This document shows, one piece after another, positions 17,594 through 26,532 of a stretch of DNA of 64,000 nucleotides. Numbering within the stretch: position 1 is the first letter of the stretch; each line of letters opens with the position of its first letter. Source of the DNA: Catellatospora citrea (GTDB lineage: Bacteria; Actinomycetota; Actinomycetes; Mycobacteriales; Micromonosporaceae); the NCBI RefSeq assembly GCF_003610235.1, contig NZ_RAPR01000001.1, forward strand, positions 62,001-126,000, written 5' to 3'. A program made the position numbers and the translations under genes. The notes under the pieces were generated by a model that was given only the letters and a program-made list of their open reading frames with translations, ran no database searches and was not told where the DNA came from.

Positions 17594-18142
17594 TCAGCCC
17601 GCGGACGCGTCGGGCAGCTGGGGCGGGCAGGGGCGGCCGGGCTCGGTGGTCAGCTCGAAGTGCCAGATCTCGTTGGCGTACACCTGGCACAGGCCGTAGG
17701 CGGCGCCGTTTCGCTGCAGCCAGCGGTCGGCCTCGGGTGGTCCGGCGTCGATCGCGTCACCCGTTACGTGGGTGGACCGGTCGGGTGTGTTGACGCGCCT
17801 CCGCGCCTTCTCCAGCCCGTCGGTCGCCACGGCTTCGTCGAGCAGGTGCTGCTGGTGGCGGCGACTGCGCCAGCCCGAGTTGATCAGCACCTCGACGCCG
17901 TCGCGGCGGGCGTCGGCGGCGGCCTGCCGGATGGCGGTACGTAGCTCGGGGCGGAGGTTGTCGACAGCGGGGTGGCCGTCGGCGAACGGCGACACCGGCT
18001 TGTCCAGCGCGCCGTCGGCCGAGGTGACGCCACTGTCGGCCGAGGCGATCCCGGCGTACGTGGGGACCGCGATCAGCAGCGTGGCGGCGATGCCGACGCC
18101 GGCCTTCAGGCCCAGCGAGCGGCGCGGGGGTGGGCATGACAT
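17594..18142 (-). CDS. Secreted VanY-like D-alanyl-D-alanine carboxypeptidase (M15)
   Basis: 182 residues; ATG 18142 has AAGGAG five bases upstream, better than a GTG six codons earlier. A signal peptide covers about 1-35 (KAGVGIAATLLIAVPTYAGIASA). The M15 zinc site is present: STHVTGDAIDAG (SxHxxGxAxD) and EIWHFEL (WHxE), with the preceding substrate strand VLINSGWRS. It should trim the terminal D-Ala of cell-wall stem peptides outside the membrane. The 5' region carries a conserved leader shared with only one other gene in the window, the VanJ-like gene at 56.3 kb. Convergent with the gene to its left. Confidence 0.9.
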   Translation of the reverse strand: MSCPPPRRSLGLKAGVGIAATLLIAVPTYAGIASADSGVTSADGALDKPVSPFADGHPAVDNLRPELRTAIRQAAADARRDGVEVLINSGWRSRRHQQHLLDEAVATDGLEKARRRVNTPDRSTHVTGDAIDAGPPEADRWLQRNGAAYGLCQVYANEIWHFELTTEPGRPCPPQLPDASAG

Positions 18143-18190
18143 GTGAACTCCTTCTGGCACCGAAGTAGGGGTCCGGTGACTTACGGAAGA

Positions 18191-18267
18191 TCACTTCAAC
18201 ACGCTGCGTGTTATGGCAACGTGAACCGATCACCACACATGCTCTTAACATCGTCGATAAGCACGCA
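18191..18267 (-). promoter_or_regulatory. Conserved 5' leader element, copy 1 (VanY-like gene)
   Basis: About 77 nt aligning with 57399-57474; by hand count 44 of 56 bases of the core match without gaps. Read on the + strand it holds inverted repeat 1, CACGCTGCGTG (18200-18210, extended to a 15-bp perfect palindrome 18198-18212), ten bases, then inverted repeat 2, GTGA-N5-TCAC (18221-18233). A nine-codon ORF in the gene's direction lies inside. It ends about 48 nt before the ATG of the VanY-like gene. Confidence 0.65.
18211..18240 (-). CDS. Putative nine-codon leader peptide, copy 1
   Basis: ATG to TAA, encoding MCGDRFTLP. The counterpart at 57.4 kb encodes MSGESLTVR with the same length, stop codon and position relative to the two inverted repeats. 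M-G-[DE]-x-[FL]-T-[LV] is kept. Preceded in both by AAGA(G/C)C rather than a strong SD. Its stop directly abuts the CACGCnGCGTG palindrome, which is a layout used by translational attenuators. Expression is not shown. Confidence 0.45.
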   Translation of the reverse strand: MCGDRFTLP

Positions 18268-18286
18268 CAGACAGTTCATGCGGCCT

Positions 18287-19015
18287 TTAAGGTGTGAATC
18301 GGTCATCAGGCATGCGGCCGTAGACCGTGTTCCAGGCAGTCGACAGGAGCGCGCACGCCGCGCTGTCCAGCAGGTCCGGGGCGCCGTAGGCCAGCGCCGC
18401 CTCGCGCAGCGCGCTGTGGGCCGACGCCCACGGCTCGGTGGCCTCCTCCTCGCCGTCGCCGTCGACGGTCCAGGCCCCCGGTCCCCCACGGGCGTGGGCA
18501 CTGTCTTTCACCAGTCGGTGCAGTAGCCCGAACCCGGACCCGATCGGCGAGCCCACGCCGGACGGCCGAGGTTCGGCGAGCCAGCGCTGCCATGCGGCTC
18601 GGCAGGCGTCCGCCGCGTAGCGGTGCCTGTCCCGGGCGAGCCGGTGCGCCGTCGGCTCGTCCAGGGCCTGCGCGGCATCGAGGACCCGCGTCACCGCCGC
18701 GCCGTGCCTCCCGAACGGCAGCGCCGGGCTCAGCTCCGCGACGACGTCGACGGCCATGGCGTTGGTGTAGCCGGCGCCGGGCAGGATCCGGGCGGTGACC
18801 TCGGCCAGGGTCGCCTGTTCCCCCGCCGTCGTCGGGGGCAGCACCCGCACCGAGAACAGCCGTCCCGGCCACCGGTTCACCAGGATCCGGTCCGGCGACT
18901 CGTACACCACCAGCCAGGGCGGCCGCGGCCCGGGCAGCCGCACCCGGCCGCCGACCTCGGCGGCACGCTCGTGTTCGGGGGCCGCATGATCGACCCACAG
19001 ATATCCCGGCGCCAT
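18287..19015 (-). CDS. Hypothetical protein
   Basis: 242 residues; the ATG has a GGGAGGG ribosome binding site. Soluble, Pro- and Arg-rich. The first 75 residues look like a small beta domain (LVVYESPDRILVNRWPGRLFSVRVLPP), the middle is helical (ALDEPTAHRLARDRHRYAADACRAAW), and the C terminus is AACALLSTAWNTVYGRMPDDRF. No family recognised. It is divergent from secA2 and lies upstream of the VanY-like gene on the same strand, but the leader element between them suggests separate transcription. Confidence 0.6.
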   Translation of the reverse strand: MAPGYLWVDHAAPEHERAAEVGGRVRLPGPRPPWLVVYESPDRILVNRWPGRLFSVRVLPPTTAGEQATLAEVTARILPGAGYTNAMAVDVVAELSPALPFGRHGAAVTRVLDAAQALDEPTAHRLARDRHRYAADACRAAWQRWLAEPRPSGVGSPIGSGFGLLHRLVKDSAHARGGPGAWTVDGDGEEEATEPWASAHSALREAALAYGAPDLLDSAACALLSTAWNTVYGRMPDDRFTP

Positions 19016-19113
19016 CGATCCCTCCCCTGCCTCTCGGCTGCCCGCCGAGCCTAGACGCGACGGACGACACGTCCGGGGCGGGCGTGTCGCGCCGGAGGAC
19101 GTACCTTTGCGGC

Positions 19114-21573
19114 ATGGGTTTGGCTGATCGGTTGAAGCAGAAACTGCGCACGTTCATGGAGCGCCCCGGAACGACGGTCAGTCTGGACCGTTATGAGGCG
19201 ATGCTGCCGAAGATCCGGGACCTGGAGGACGAGCTCACCGCGTTGACCGACGCGGAGTTCACCGAGCGTGCGGTGGCGCTGCGCGACCTCGTCAGCGAGG
19301 CCGAGGACGGGCAGCCGTTCGTCACGCTGGCCGAGCCGCTGCCCATCGACGAGCATGATCTGGCCGAGATCTGCGCGCTGGGCCGCGAGGCCGGCCGCCG
19401 CGCTCTCGGCGAGCGCGCGTTCGACGTGCAGCTGCTCGGGGCGATGGCGATGCTGCAGGGCAACGTCGTGGAGATGGCCACCGGTGAGGGCAAGACGCTG
19501 GCCGCGGTCATCGCCGCCTTCGGCTACGTCGCGCGCGGCTCCCGGGTGCAGGTGCTGACCGTCAACGACTACCTCGCCGACCGGGACGCCCGCTGGATGG
19601 GTCCCGCGTACCGGCTGCTCGGGCTGACCGTCGGCGCCGTCGGCGAGGGCGCCGGCCACGACGAGCGCGCCGCCGCGTACCGCTGCGACGTCACGTACGT
19701 GTCGGTGAGCGAGGCGGGCTTCGACTTCCTGCGCGACCAGATGGTGCTGCGCGCCGAGGACGCGGTCATGCCCGGCCTCTACACGGTGATCGTCGACGAG
19801 GCGGACTCGATCCTGATCGACGAGGCCCGGGTGCCGCTGGTGGTGGCCGGCAGCCTCACCGACGCCGCGTCGGACGCGAAGGCGGCGGCGACGCTGGTGG
19901 CGGCGATGCGGCCGGGCCGCGACTACGAGGTCGTCGACGACGGCCGCAACGTGCAGCTCACCGACACCGGGGTGGCGCTGGTCGAACGCGCCTCCGGCGG
20001 CATCCACCTCTACGCCCAGGAGAACCTGCCCAAGCTCACCGCCGTCAACCAGGCGCTGCACGCGCGGGCGCTGCTGGCCGTGGACGTGGACTACATCGTC
20101 AAGGACGGCCGGATCGCGCTGGTCGACGAGTTCCGGGGCCGGGTCGCCCGACGCCGCCGCTGGCCCGACGGGCTGCAGGCGGCGGTCGAGGCCAAGGAGG
20201 GACTCACCGCGACCGACGAGGGCGAGATCCTGGCCACGATCACCGTGCAGGGCTTCATCGCGCTCTACCCCACGGTCGCCGGGATGACCGGCACCGCGTC
20301 CACCATCGGCGACGAGCTGCGCGAGTTCTACCGGCTCGAAGTCGCGGTCATCCCGCCGAACACGGCCAACATCCGGGTCGACGAACCGGACCGGGTGTAC
20401 GCGACGATCGAGGAGAAGGAAGAGGCGCTGATGGCCGAGGTGGCCGCGGCGCACGAGACGGGCCGGCCGGTGCTGGTCGGCACGCTGGACGTGGCCGAGT
20501 CGGAGCGGCTCGCCACGGCCCTGCAGACCCACGGCATCGCGTGCACGGTGCTCAACGCCAAGAACGACGCGCACGAGGCCGCGGTCATCGCCGAGGCGGG
20601 CGGGCGCGGCGCGGTCACCGTGTCCACGCAGATGGCCGGCCGGGGCACCGACATCCGGCTGGGCGGCAGCGACGGGCAGGACCGGGCGGCGGTGGCCGAG
20701 CTCGGCGGCCTCTACGTCCTCGGGGCGGGCCGCCACAACAGCCGCCGGGTCGACGACCAGTTGCGCGGCCGGGCGGGACGGCAGGGCGACCCGGGCGGCT
20801 CGATGTTCTTCGTCAGCCGCGAGGACGAGCTGATCGTGCGGCACGGCGACGGGATCGGCGGGACGACCGCAGGCGACGGGCGGGTGACCGGCCCGGCCGT
20901 GCACTGGGCGGTGGGGCACGCCCAGCGCGTCGCCGAGGGGGTCGACTTCGAGATCCACCGCAACACGTGGCGCTACGGCGTGCTGGTCGAGAAGCAGCGC
21001 CAGGTGCTCGCGCAGCGCCGCAAGGCGCTGCTCACCACCGACGCCGCCGCGGAACTGCTGCGCGACGGCCGGACGCGGTTCCCGGCCGATCCCGACGTGG
21101 TCGCGGCCGGGCTGTGGGAGGAGGACATCGACGACCTCGCCGACGGCGAGCTCGACATGGTCACGGTCGCGGAGCGGTACGCCGAGGTCGTGGCCGCGAT
21201 CGGCGAGCAGGCGGCCGAGGAGGTCGCGCGGCAGATCGCGCTGTACCACCTGGACCGCGGCTGGGCCGACCACCTCGGCATGCTCGCCGACGTGCGCGAC
21301 GGCGTGCACCTGCGCGCGCTGGGCCGGCAGGACCCGCTGGACGAGTTCCACCGGGTGGCGGTGCCCGCCTTCAGCCGGCTGCTGACCGGCATCGACGCCG
21401 ACACGGCGGAGACGTTCATGGCGGCGAGGATCGAGCGCCCCGACTGGACTCCGGCCGAGGCGGGTCTGGAACGTCCGAGCGCCACGTGGACGTACATGGT
21501 GCACGACAACCCGTTCGGCTCGGAGATCGAGCGGCTGATCTCCGGCATGGCCAAGGCACTCCTGGGCCGCTGA
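19114..21573 (+). CDS. secA2: Accessory Sec translocase ATPase SecA2
   Basis: 819 residues from ATG 19114 (MGLADRLKQKLRTF). Nucleotide-binding domain 1 has GEGKT (124-128) and DEADSILIDEAR (228-239); the helicase-like second domain has TQMAGRGTDIRLGG and QLRGRAGRQGDPGGS. The C-terminal zinc-binding tail of housekeeping SecA is missing, and the length fits SecA2. It should drive export of a subset of proteins through SecYEG. No accessory SecY2 or obvious dedicated substrate gene is adjacent. Ends at a long bidirectional hairpin. Confidence 0.93.
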   Translation: MGLADRLKQKLRTFMERPGTTVSLDRYEAMLPKIRDLEDELTALTDAEFTERAVALRDLVSEAEDGQPFVTLAEPLPIDEHDLAEICALGREAGRRALGERAFDVQLLGAMAMLQGNVVEMATGEGKTLAAVIAAFGYVARGSRVQVLTVNDYLADRDARWMGPAYRLLGLTVGAVGEGAGHDERAAAYRCDVTYVSVSEAGFDFLRDQMVLRAEDAVMPGLYTVIVDEADSILIDEARVPLVVAGSLTDAASDAKAAATLVAAMRPGRDYEVVDDGRNVQLTDTGVALVERASGGIHLYAQENLPKLTAVNQALHARALLAVDVDYIVKDGRIALVDEFRGRVARRRRWPDGLQAAVEAKEGLTATDEGEILATITVQGFIALYPTVAGMTGTASTIGDELREFYRLEVAVIPPNTANIRVDEPDRVYATIEEKEEALMAEVAAAHETGRPVLVGTLDVAESERLATALQTHGIACTVLNAKNDAHEAAVIAEAGGRGAVTVSTQMAGRGTDIRLGGSDGQDRAAVAELGGLYVLGAGRHNSRRVDDQLRGRAGRQGDPGGSMFFVSREDELIVRHGDGIGGTTAGDGRVTGPAVHWAVGHAQRVAEGVDFEIHRNTWRYGVLVEKQRQVLAQRRKALLTTDAAAELLRDGRTRFPADPDVVAAGLWEEDIDDLADGELDMVTVAERYAEVVAAIGEQAAEEVARQIALYHLDRGWADHLGMLADVRDGVHLRALGRQDPLDEFHRVAVPAFSRLLTGIDADTAETFMAARIERPDWTPAEAGLERPSATWTYMVHDNPFGSEIERLISGMAKALLGR

Positions 21574-21583
21574 CACGTCCGTC

Positions 21584-21630
21584 CCCGACCGGATCGTGCC
21601 GCCACCGAGCGGCGGCACGATCCGGTCGGG
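21584..21630. terminator. Bidirectional terminator after secA2
   Basis: A perfect 20-bp stem (21584-21603 with 21611-21630) and a 7-nt loop lie between the convergent stops of secA2 and the GNAT gene. It is the equal-longest perfect stem I found in the window. Confidence 0.75.
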
Positions 21631-21644
21631 CGAGCGTCACACGC

Positions 21645-22205
21645 TCATGGCGAGGTCGGCGGCCGGCTGTTGAGGATGCGCTCGAAGAGGAAGCTGTCCT
21701 GCCATCCGCCGTTGATGTAGATGTAGTCGCGGGCCGTCCCGTACTGCTCGAATCCGTTCTTCGTCAGCACCCGCTGCGAGGCGACGTTCGCCCGGCTCGT
21801 GGTGGCCTGGACCCGGTGCAGGCCCAGGTCCCGGTCGGCGATGCCGCAGAGCACGTCGACCGCGGCGCTGGCGAGTCCCCGCCCGACCTCGGCGACATCG
21901 ACCCAGTAGCCCAGATTGGCGCTGCACAGCGGGCCGAACGCGATCGTGTTGAGCGAAGCGCCGCCCACCACCAGATCACCCCGCTGCATCGCATAGGCCA
22001 GCAGCGTGCCCTCCTCCTGCTGCCGCAGCAGCGAGTCGAGCCGGGTGCGCTGGCCGTCGAGGGTCCAGAAGGACTCGGGCCGTTCCGGATCGAAGGGACG
22101 GAAGTGCTCGCGATTGCGCACGTACGCGTCCAGTAACGCGGGTGCGTCGCCGCTGTCGAGTGGACGCAGTCGGACACCGCCGGGAAGCACCGCGCTGGTG
22201 ATCAT
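21645..22205 (-). CDS. GNAT family N-acetyltransferase (RimJ/RimL-like)
   Basis: 186 residues. Blocks: VRLRPLDSGDAPALLDAYVRNREHFRPF, WTLDGQRTRLDSLL, NLGYWVDVAEVGRGLASAAVDVL (acetyl-CoA loop VGRGLA) and HRVQATTSRANVASQRVLTKNGFEQYG, as in ribosomal-protein alanine N-acetyltransferases. The start codon overlaps the stop of the upstream DUF2306 gene (ATGA), indicating translational coupling. Substrate not predictable. Confidence 0.9.
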   Translation of the reverse strand: MITSAVLPGGVRLRPLDSGDAPALLDAYVRNREHFRPFDPERPESFWTLDGQRTRLDSLLRQQEEGTLLAYAMQRGDLVVGGASLNTIAFGPLCSANLGYWVDVAEVGRGLASAAVDVLCGIADRDLGLHRVQATTSRANVASQRVLTKNGFEQYGTARDYIYINGGWQDSFLFERILNSRPPTSP

Positions 22206-22918
22206 CCCGGCAGCGTAGAGGAGGCAGGCACCGGCGGGCCAGCCGTTACCCTGGCCGGCGCCGGTCGCCGGCGCGAGCGGCGGATGAACCACTCGGCCAC
22301 CGCCAGGTTGATGAGCCATCCCGCGGCCATCGCGACGAAGCGGCCCCGCTCGTCGGGCACGTTCCCGGACACGAGCCAGGGCAGGTGGGTGAAAGCCTGG
22401 GTGCCCGCGGCCAGCCCGATCGCGTAGGCGCGCATCATCCAGGCGCGGTGCGCGGTGAAGTCCCGCCGTCGTACACAGACGAAGCCCCACACGATGGCCA
22501 GCGCCATCGCGCCGCCGAACACCAGCCGCAGCGCCATCACCCCGAGGCCGTCGACGGGCGGCAGGTCGTAGAAGACCGCCATCCAGATCCCGGTCAGCGC
22601 GACGGCCAGCCCGCACGGGATCAGCACCCGGCCCGCGACGCGATGCCAGCGCGACCGCCGTCGGCGCAGCGCGGCATCGAACTGAAACGCGCCCACCAGG
22701 CAGTACACGGTGGCGCCGATGATGTGCAGCACCACCGGCAGCGGTTGCGCGAAGAACCTGGCGTTGGCGTCGTCGACCGGTGCACCGGAGGCCAGTTCGG
22801 TCACCCGGAAGGCGCCGGCCACGACCGGCACGAAGCTCAATGCGATCAGTCCGTACGGGACGAGGCGAGAACGATTCATCACGTGTTCGATGGTGCGACC
22901 GAGCCCGGCGGCGTTCAT
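22202..22918 (-). CDS. DUF2306 membrane protein
   Basis: 238 residues with about six transmembrane helices. His residues fit the family: VVLHIIGATVYCLVGAFQF, SRWHRVAGR, DFTAHRAWMMRAYAIGLAAGTQAF. Helix-borne His pairs of this kind are common in haem-binding membrane proteins, but no function is established for DUF2306 as far as I know. A second Met at residue 14 is an alternative start. Overlaps the GNAT gene by four bases. Confidence 0.8.
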   Translation of the reverse strand: MNAAGLGRTIEHVMNRSRLVPYGLIALSFVPVVAGAFRVTELASGAPVDDANARFFAQPLPVVLHIIGATVYCLVGAFQFDAALRRRRSRWHRVAGRVLIPCGLAVALTGIWMAVFYDLPPVDGLGVMALRLVFGGAMALAIVWGFVCVRRRDFTAHRAWMMRAYAIGLAAGTQAFTHLPWLVSGNVPDERGRFVAMAAGWLINLAVAEWFIRRSRRRPAPARVTAGPPVPASSTLPG

Positions 22919-22949
22919 CGGTCTTCAGGCTCGCAGCGGCACCACCGGC

Positions 22950-23618
22950 TCATCCTTTGGTACTACGACCTGCCCGGCCTGTTTCGTATGCCCAGATCGC
23001 GGCCTCGACCCGGTTGCGGACCCCCAGCTTCGCCATCAGGCTGCCCACGTGGGTCTTCACCGTGCTCAGGCTGATGAACAGGTCGGCGGCGATCTCGGTG
23101 TTGGTGCGCCCGGCGGCCAGCGCGCCCAGCACCTGCTCCTCCCGCTCGGTCAGCGCCTCGACCGGTTGTCGGGGGGCCGCGTGCGGATCCTGCCGGGCGA
23201 AGGCGTGCAGCAGCCGCGTCGTGACGCTGGGCGCGATCAGCGCGTCCCCCTTGGCGGCGGCGTGGATCGCCTGGCTGAGCAGCGCCGGCCCGGCGTCCTT
23301 GAGCAGGAACCCGCGGGCGCCGGCGCGCAGCGCGCCGTAGACGTACTCGTCCAGGTCGAACGTGGTGATGACGACGACGGCGAGCGGCCGGTCTACGCCG
23401 GGCCCGGCCAGCCGCCGGGTCGCGGCGATCCCGTCCAGCACCGGCATCCGCACGTCGAGCAGGCACACGTCGGGCCGCAGCCGCTCGGCCAGCCGCACCG
23501 CCTCCAGGCCGTCGGCGGCGGTGGCGACGACCTCGAGGTCGGGCTGCGCGTCGAGGATCATCGCGAGCCCGGTGCGCACGATCTCCTGGTCGTCGGCGAC
23601 CAGCACCCGGGTGCTCAC
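22950..23618 (-). CDS. NarL/FixJ-type response regulator
   Basis: 222 residues from GTG 23618, which overlaps the histidine kinase stop (GTGA). The receiver domain holds VLVADDQEIVRTG, the phospho-acceptor Asp in CLLDVRMPVLDG, the Thr in VVITTF and the Lys in FLLKDAGP. A LuxR HTH follows (LTEREEQVLGALAAGRTNTEIAADLFISLSTVKTHVGSLMAKLGVRNRVEAA). It forms a standard two-component pair with the kinase upstream. Targets unknown; the next gene downstream is the DUF2306-GNAT pair on the same strand after 32 bp. Confidence 0.95.
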   Translation of the reverse strand: MSTRVLVADDQEIVRTGLAMILDAQPDLEVVATAADGLEAVRLAERLRPDVCLLDVRMPVLDGIAATRRLAGPGVDRPLAVVVITTFDLDEYVYGALRAGARGFLLKDAGPALLSQAIHAAAKGDALIAPSVTTRLLHAFARQDPHAAPRQPVEALTEREEQVLGALAAGRTNTEIAADLFISLSTVKTHVGSLMAKLGVRNRVEAAIWAYETGRAGRSTKG

Positions 23619-24733
23619 CGGGCCGGTCCGGCAAGTGGCAGCTCCACGGCCACGCTCCAGCCGCCGGCCGGCGCGGGCCCGGCCCGGAACACCCCGTCCA
23701 GCAGCCGTGCGCGCTCGCTCATCCCGGTCAACCCGTACCCCCCGCCTGTGTCCTTCGCCGGCGCGCCGTCGTCGTCCACGCGCAGCCGCACCACGTCGTC
23801 GCCCACGCTGACCCGCACCTCCACCCGTGTCGCCTGCCGCGCATGGCGCAGCGCGTTGGTCACCGACTCCTGCGCCATCCGGAACAGCGCGCCGACCAGC
23901 GGCGCGGGCAGCGATGCCAGGTCTCCGTCGACGTGCACGTCGACCGGCAGGCCCGCGTCCGTGGGGCGTGCCAGCCCGCGCAGGTCGGCCACGGTCGGGC
24001 TCGGGGCGTACGCGGCGGGTTCGTCCTGCCGCAGCACCCGCACCATGGCCCGCATCTCGGCCAGCGCCCGCGACGCCTCGGCCTCGATGACCCGCAGCGC
24101 TTCCGTCGCCGCCTCCGGTCTGGCGGGCGCAGCCGCCAGGCCGGCCTGGGCCCGGACGGCGATCGCCGACACGTGGTGGGCGACGGTGTCGTGCAGGTCC
24201 CGGGCCAGCCGTTCGCGTTCCATCAGGCGCACCTGCTCCAGCTCTCGCGTTCGGGCTCGCACGCGGTAGCGCCGCGCCAGGCCGGTCGCGGCGACCGCCG
24301 ACACCACGGCGACGGCCCCCACCGAGTCCGCGGCGCCGGTGGTGCCGGTCAGCGCCGACAGCCCCATGCATCCGAGCATCACGGCTGCGGCGATCGTGAT
24401 CTCGCGGCCCGACCCCCACCGCGTCAGCGCGTACGGCAGCAGCAGCAGGTAGACCATCGTGTAGGTCTCGGGCACCGTGTCCTGGGTGAGCAGCGGGAGG
24501 AGCGCGCCGGTCCCGAAGGAGAGCGCCACCATCAGCAGCGGGCGCTCGCGCCGCCACCGCAGGGTCGCCGCGAACCCGGCGCTGAGCAGCAGCGAAGCCG
24601 CCGGCAGCGCGGGGCGGAACAGGCCCTCCACCACGGTCAGCGCGAGGACGGCGCCGACGAGCAGGTAGTCGCGCCGGCCCCGGCGCGGGATCGGCGCCGG
24701 AGGCGGCTCACGCCAGAAGGACAGTCCACGCAC
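23615..24733 (-). CDS. Sensor histidine kinase (HisKA_3 family)
   Basis: 372 residues. About five membrane helices in the first 155 residues with almost no external domain, then HisKA_3 with the phospho-accepting His181 in ERLARDLHDTVAHHVSA, and an HATPase at about 280-370 (RMAQESVTNALRHARQATRVEV, LRVDDDG, GYGLTGMSERARLLDG). Intramembrane-sensing kinases of this shape often respond to envelope stress; the ligand is unknown. Translationally coupled to its regulator. Confidence 0.95.
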   Translation of the reverse strand: MRGLSFWREPPPAPIPRRGRRDYLLVGAVLALTVVEGLFRPALPAASLLLSAGFAATLRWRRERPLLMVALSFGTGALLPLLTQDTVPETYTMVYLLLLPYALTRWGSGREITIAAAVMLGCMGLSALTGTTGAADSVGAVAVVSAVAATGLARRYRVRARTRELEQVRLMERERLARDLHDTVAHHVSAIAVRAQAGLAAAPARPEAATEALRVIEAEASRALAEMRAMVRVLRQDEPAAYAPSPTVADLRGLARPTDAGLPVDVHVDGDLASLPAPLVGALFRMAQESVTNALRHARQATRVEVRVSVGDDVVRLRVDDDGAPAKDTGGGYGLTGMSERARLLDGVFRAGPAPAGGWSVAVELPLAGPAR

Positions 24734-25040
24734 GGCCTGATGTTACGAGGCGGCACGGCTCGGCAGATCAACCCAAAGTACCGTCCCCGAGCCGGCCGCC
24801 GCAGCGCCCGCCGGGGCCCGCTCACGCTGCTCTCGGCGACGCCTCTCGGGCAACTTGATCGCAGATGAGCAGCACGTGAACCTGTGACGACAGCCTATAA
24901 CGAATCTAAATCAATCACTAGAGATTAGTTGCACGATACTTCGCTCGCCCGGAAACTTCCTTCATCAGTGCGATGTGGACGGATCCCGTTGCCTCGCCGT
25001 GCCGCGGTCCTGCTCCACAGACCGAGGAAGGAAGGAATGA
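24734..25040. other. Divergent promoter region, AT-richer stretch
   Basis: 307 bp between the histidine kinase and the secreted phosphoesterase. Bases 24890-24940 are unusually AT-rich for this window (TATAAC at 24896-24901 could be a -10 box), but I cannot pair it with a -35 element. No ORF accepted. Confidence 0.45.
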
Positions 25041-26384
25041 ATGAGGATCATCAAGACCAGCCGCGTTCTCGGCACGGCCCTCGCCGTGCTCATGGCGACG
25101 GTCTTACCGGGCCCTGCCGCACCGGCGCAGGAACTGGCCGCGGAGACCTTCACCATCGTGATGCTGCCCGACACCCAGTACGCCTCCGAGTACTGGCCCG
25201 AGGTGTTCCGGGCGCAGATGCAGTGGGTGGACGACCAGCGGACCGCCCGGAACATCAAGTACGTGCTGCACGTCGGTGACGTCGTCGACAACTCCGACCA
25301 GCTCGCCCAGTGGAACAACAGCAAGGGCGCGATGGGCCTGCCCACCGACGACGTGCCCTACATCATCGGACCGGGCAACCACGACCTCGACTCGACCACC
25401 ACCCGCGCGGCGACCAGGTACAACACCCACTACCCGCGATCCACCTTCACCGGGCTGCCCTCGTTCGGCGGGACCTACCCCGCCAACCAGAACGACAACA
25501 CCTACCACACGTTCACCGCGGGCGGCGTGGACTGGCTGGTGGTGGCGATGAAGTACGCGCCCAGCGCCGCCGAGATCACCTGGGCGAACTCGGTGGTGTC
25601 CGCCCACCCCCACCACAACGCCATCCTGGTCACCCACGCCTACCAGAACGGCGTCACCAAGGACACCAACGGCACCAACCTGTGGACCAACCTGGTCAGC
25701 AAGCAGGCCAACTTCCGGTTCACGTTCTCCGGCCACTACGTCAACGCCGGAGTGATCACCCAGCAGGGCACGAACGGCAACACCGTCCACCAGATCCAGG
25801 CCGACTACCAGAACGCCTCCCAGCGCGACCCCAACAGCTTCCTGCGCATCATGACGGTCGACCCGAACAACAAGACCCTGGACGTCAAGACCTACTCCCC
25901 CTTCCTCAACACGTACAAGACCGACGCGGCGAACCAGTTCGTCCTCAGCAACATCAACCTGATCCCCCCGGCGTGGAGCACCATCGTCGACAACACGACG
26001 GCGGACCGGTTCACCGCGAGCGCGAACTGGGGCACCTCGACCTACTCGACCCAGCGCTACGGCGCGGACTACCGCTTCGCCGACCCGCTGTCGGTCAGCG
26101 ATCCGGCCTGGTACAAGGTGAACATCCCGGCGACGGGCACCTATCAGGTCGCCGTCTGGTACTCGGCCAACGCCGGCTACAACGACGCGACCCCGTACAT
26201 CGTCGTCACACCGAGCGGCAACCAGGTGGTGAACGTCAACCAGCGTGCCAACGGCGGCAAGTGGGTCTCCCTCGGCAACTTCACGCTGGCCGCCGGTGAC
26301 GACAACAAGGTGGGCGTCAGTCGCTGGACCGCCGGCACCGGATACGTCATCGCCGACGCCGTGAAGGTCACCCGCATCAGCTGA
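25041..26384 (+). CDS. Secreted metallophosphoesterase with golvesin-type C-terminal domain
   Basis: 447 residues; ATG 25041 follows GAAGGAAGGA. A signal peptide spans about 1-32 (ending ...GPAAPAQ). The calcineurin-like domain (about 35-300) shows LPDTQ, HVGDVVDN, GPGNHD, VTHAY and SGHY, the metal ligands of the family. Residues about 315-447 form a golvesin-like beta domain (AWSTIVDNTTADRFTASANW...YGADYRFADP...YVIADAVKVTRIS), which is found on secreted actinobacterial hydrolases and may bind polymers. It should act outside the cell, perhaps to release phosphate. Confidence 0.9.
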   Translation: MRIIKTSRVLGTALAVLMATVLPGPAAPAQELAAETFTIVMLPDTQYASEYWPEVFRAQMQWVDDQRTARNIKYVLHVGDVVDNSDQLAQWNNSKGAMGLPTDDVPYIIGPGNHDLDSTTTRAATRYNTHYPRSTFTGLPSFGGTYPANQNDNTYHTFTAGGVDWLVVAMKYAPSAAEITWANSVVSAHPHHNAILVTHAYQNGVTKDTNGTNLWTNLVSKQANFRFTFSGHYVNAGVITQQGTNGNTVHQIQADYQNASQRDPNSFLRIMTVDPNNKTLDVKTYSPFLNTYKTDAANQFVLSNINLIPPAWSTIVDNTTADRFTASANWGTSTYSTQRYGADYRFADPLSVSDPAWYKVNIPATGTYQVAVWYSANAGYNDATPYIVVTPSGNQVVNVNQRANGGKWVSLGNFTLAAGDDNKVGVSRWTAGTGYVIADAVKVTRIS

Positions 26385-26408
26385 CGTACCCGCAAGTGCA
26401 CTGCCCGG

Positions 26409-26444
26409 GTGTGGAGGTGCGGCGGAACCGACGCGCCTCCACAC
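26409..26444 (+). terminator. Hairpin terminator after the phosphoesterase
   Basis: A 13-bp stem with one G-U pair (26409-26421 with 26432-26444) and a 10-nt loop lie 25 bp after the stop codon. Confidence 0.6.
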
Positions 26445-26532
26445 ACCTCGCCGCGGCATCCGCCGGAATACGCGACGGCGGATCCGCCCGCCGTCGACCG
26501 CGTGAGCCAACAACCGCCACGGAGTGTGTCCC

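Noticed and set aside
18191..18267. c-di-AMP (ydaO) riboswitch upstream of the VanY-like gene
   Set aside because: Actinobacterial wall-hydrolase genes often have this riboswitch, but its conserved core blocks are not visible here; the element instead has an ORF and short palindromes.
19051..21618. A long minus-strand frame covering secA2
   Set aside because: Antisense shadow of a protein with intact SecA motifs; no domain or SD of its own.
24860..24895. PHO box upstream of the phosphoesterase at 25 kb
   Set aside because: A GTTCACG and GTCACAG occur on the minus strand but at 8-base spacing, not the 11-base repeat of a PhoP site.
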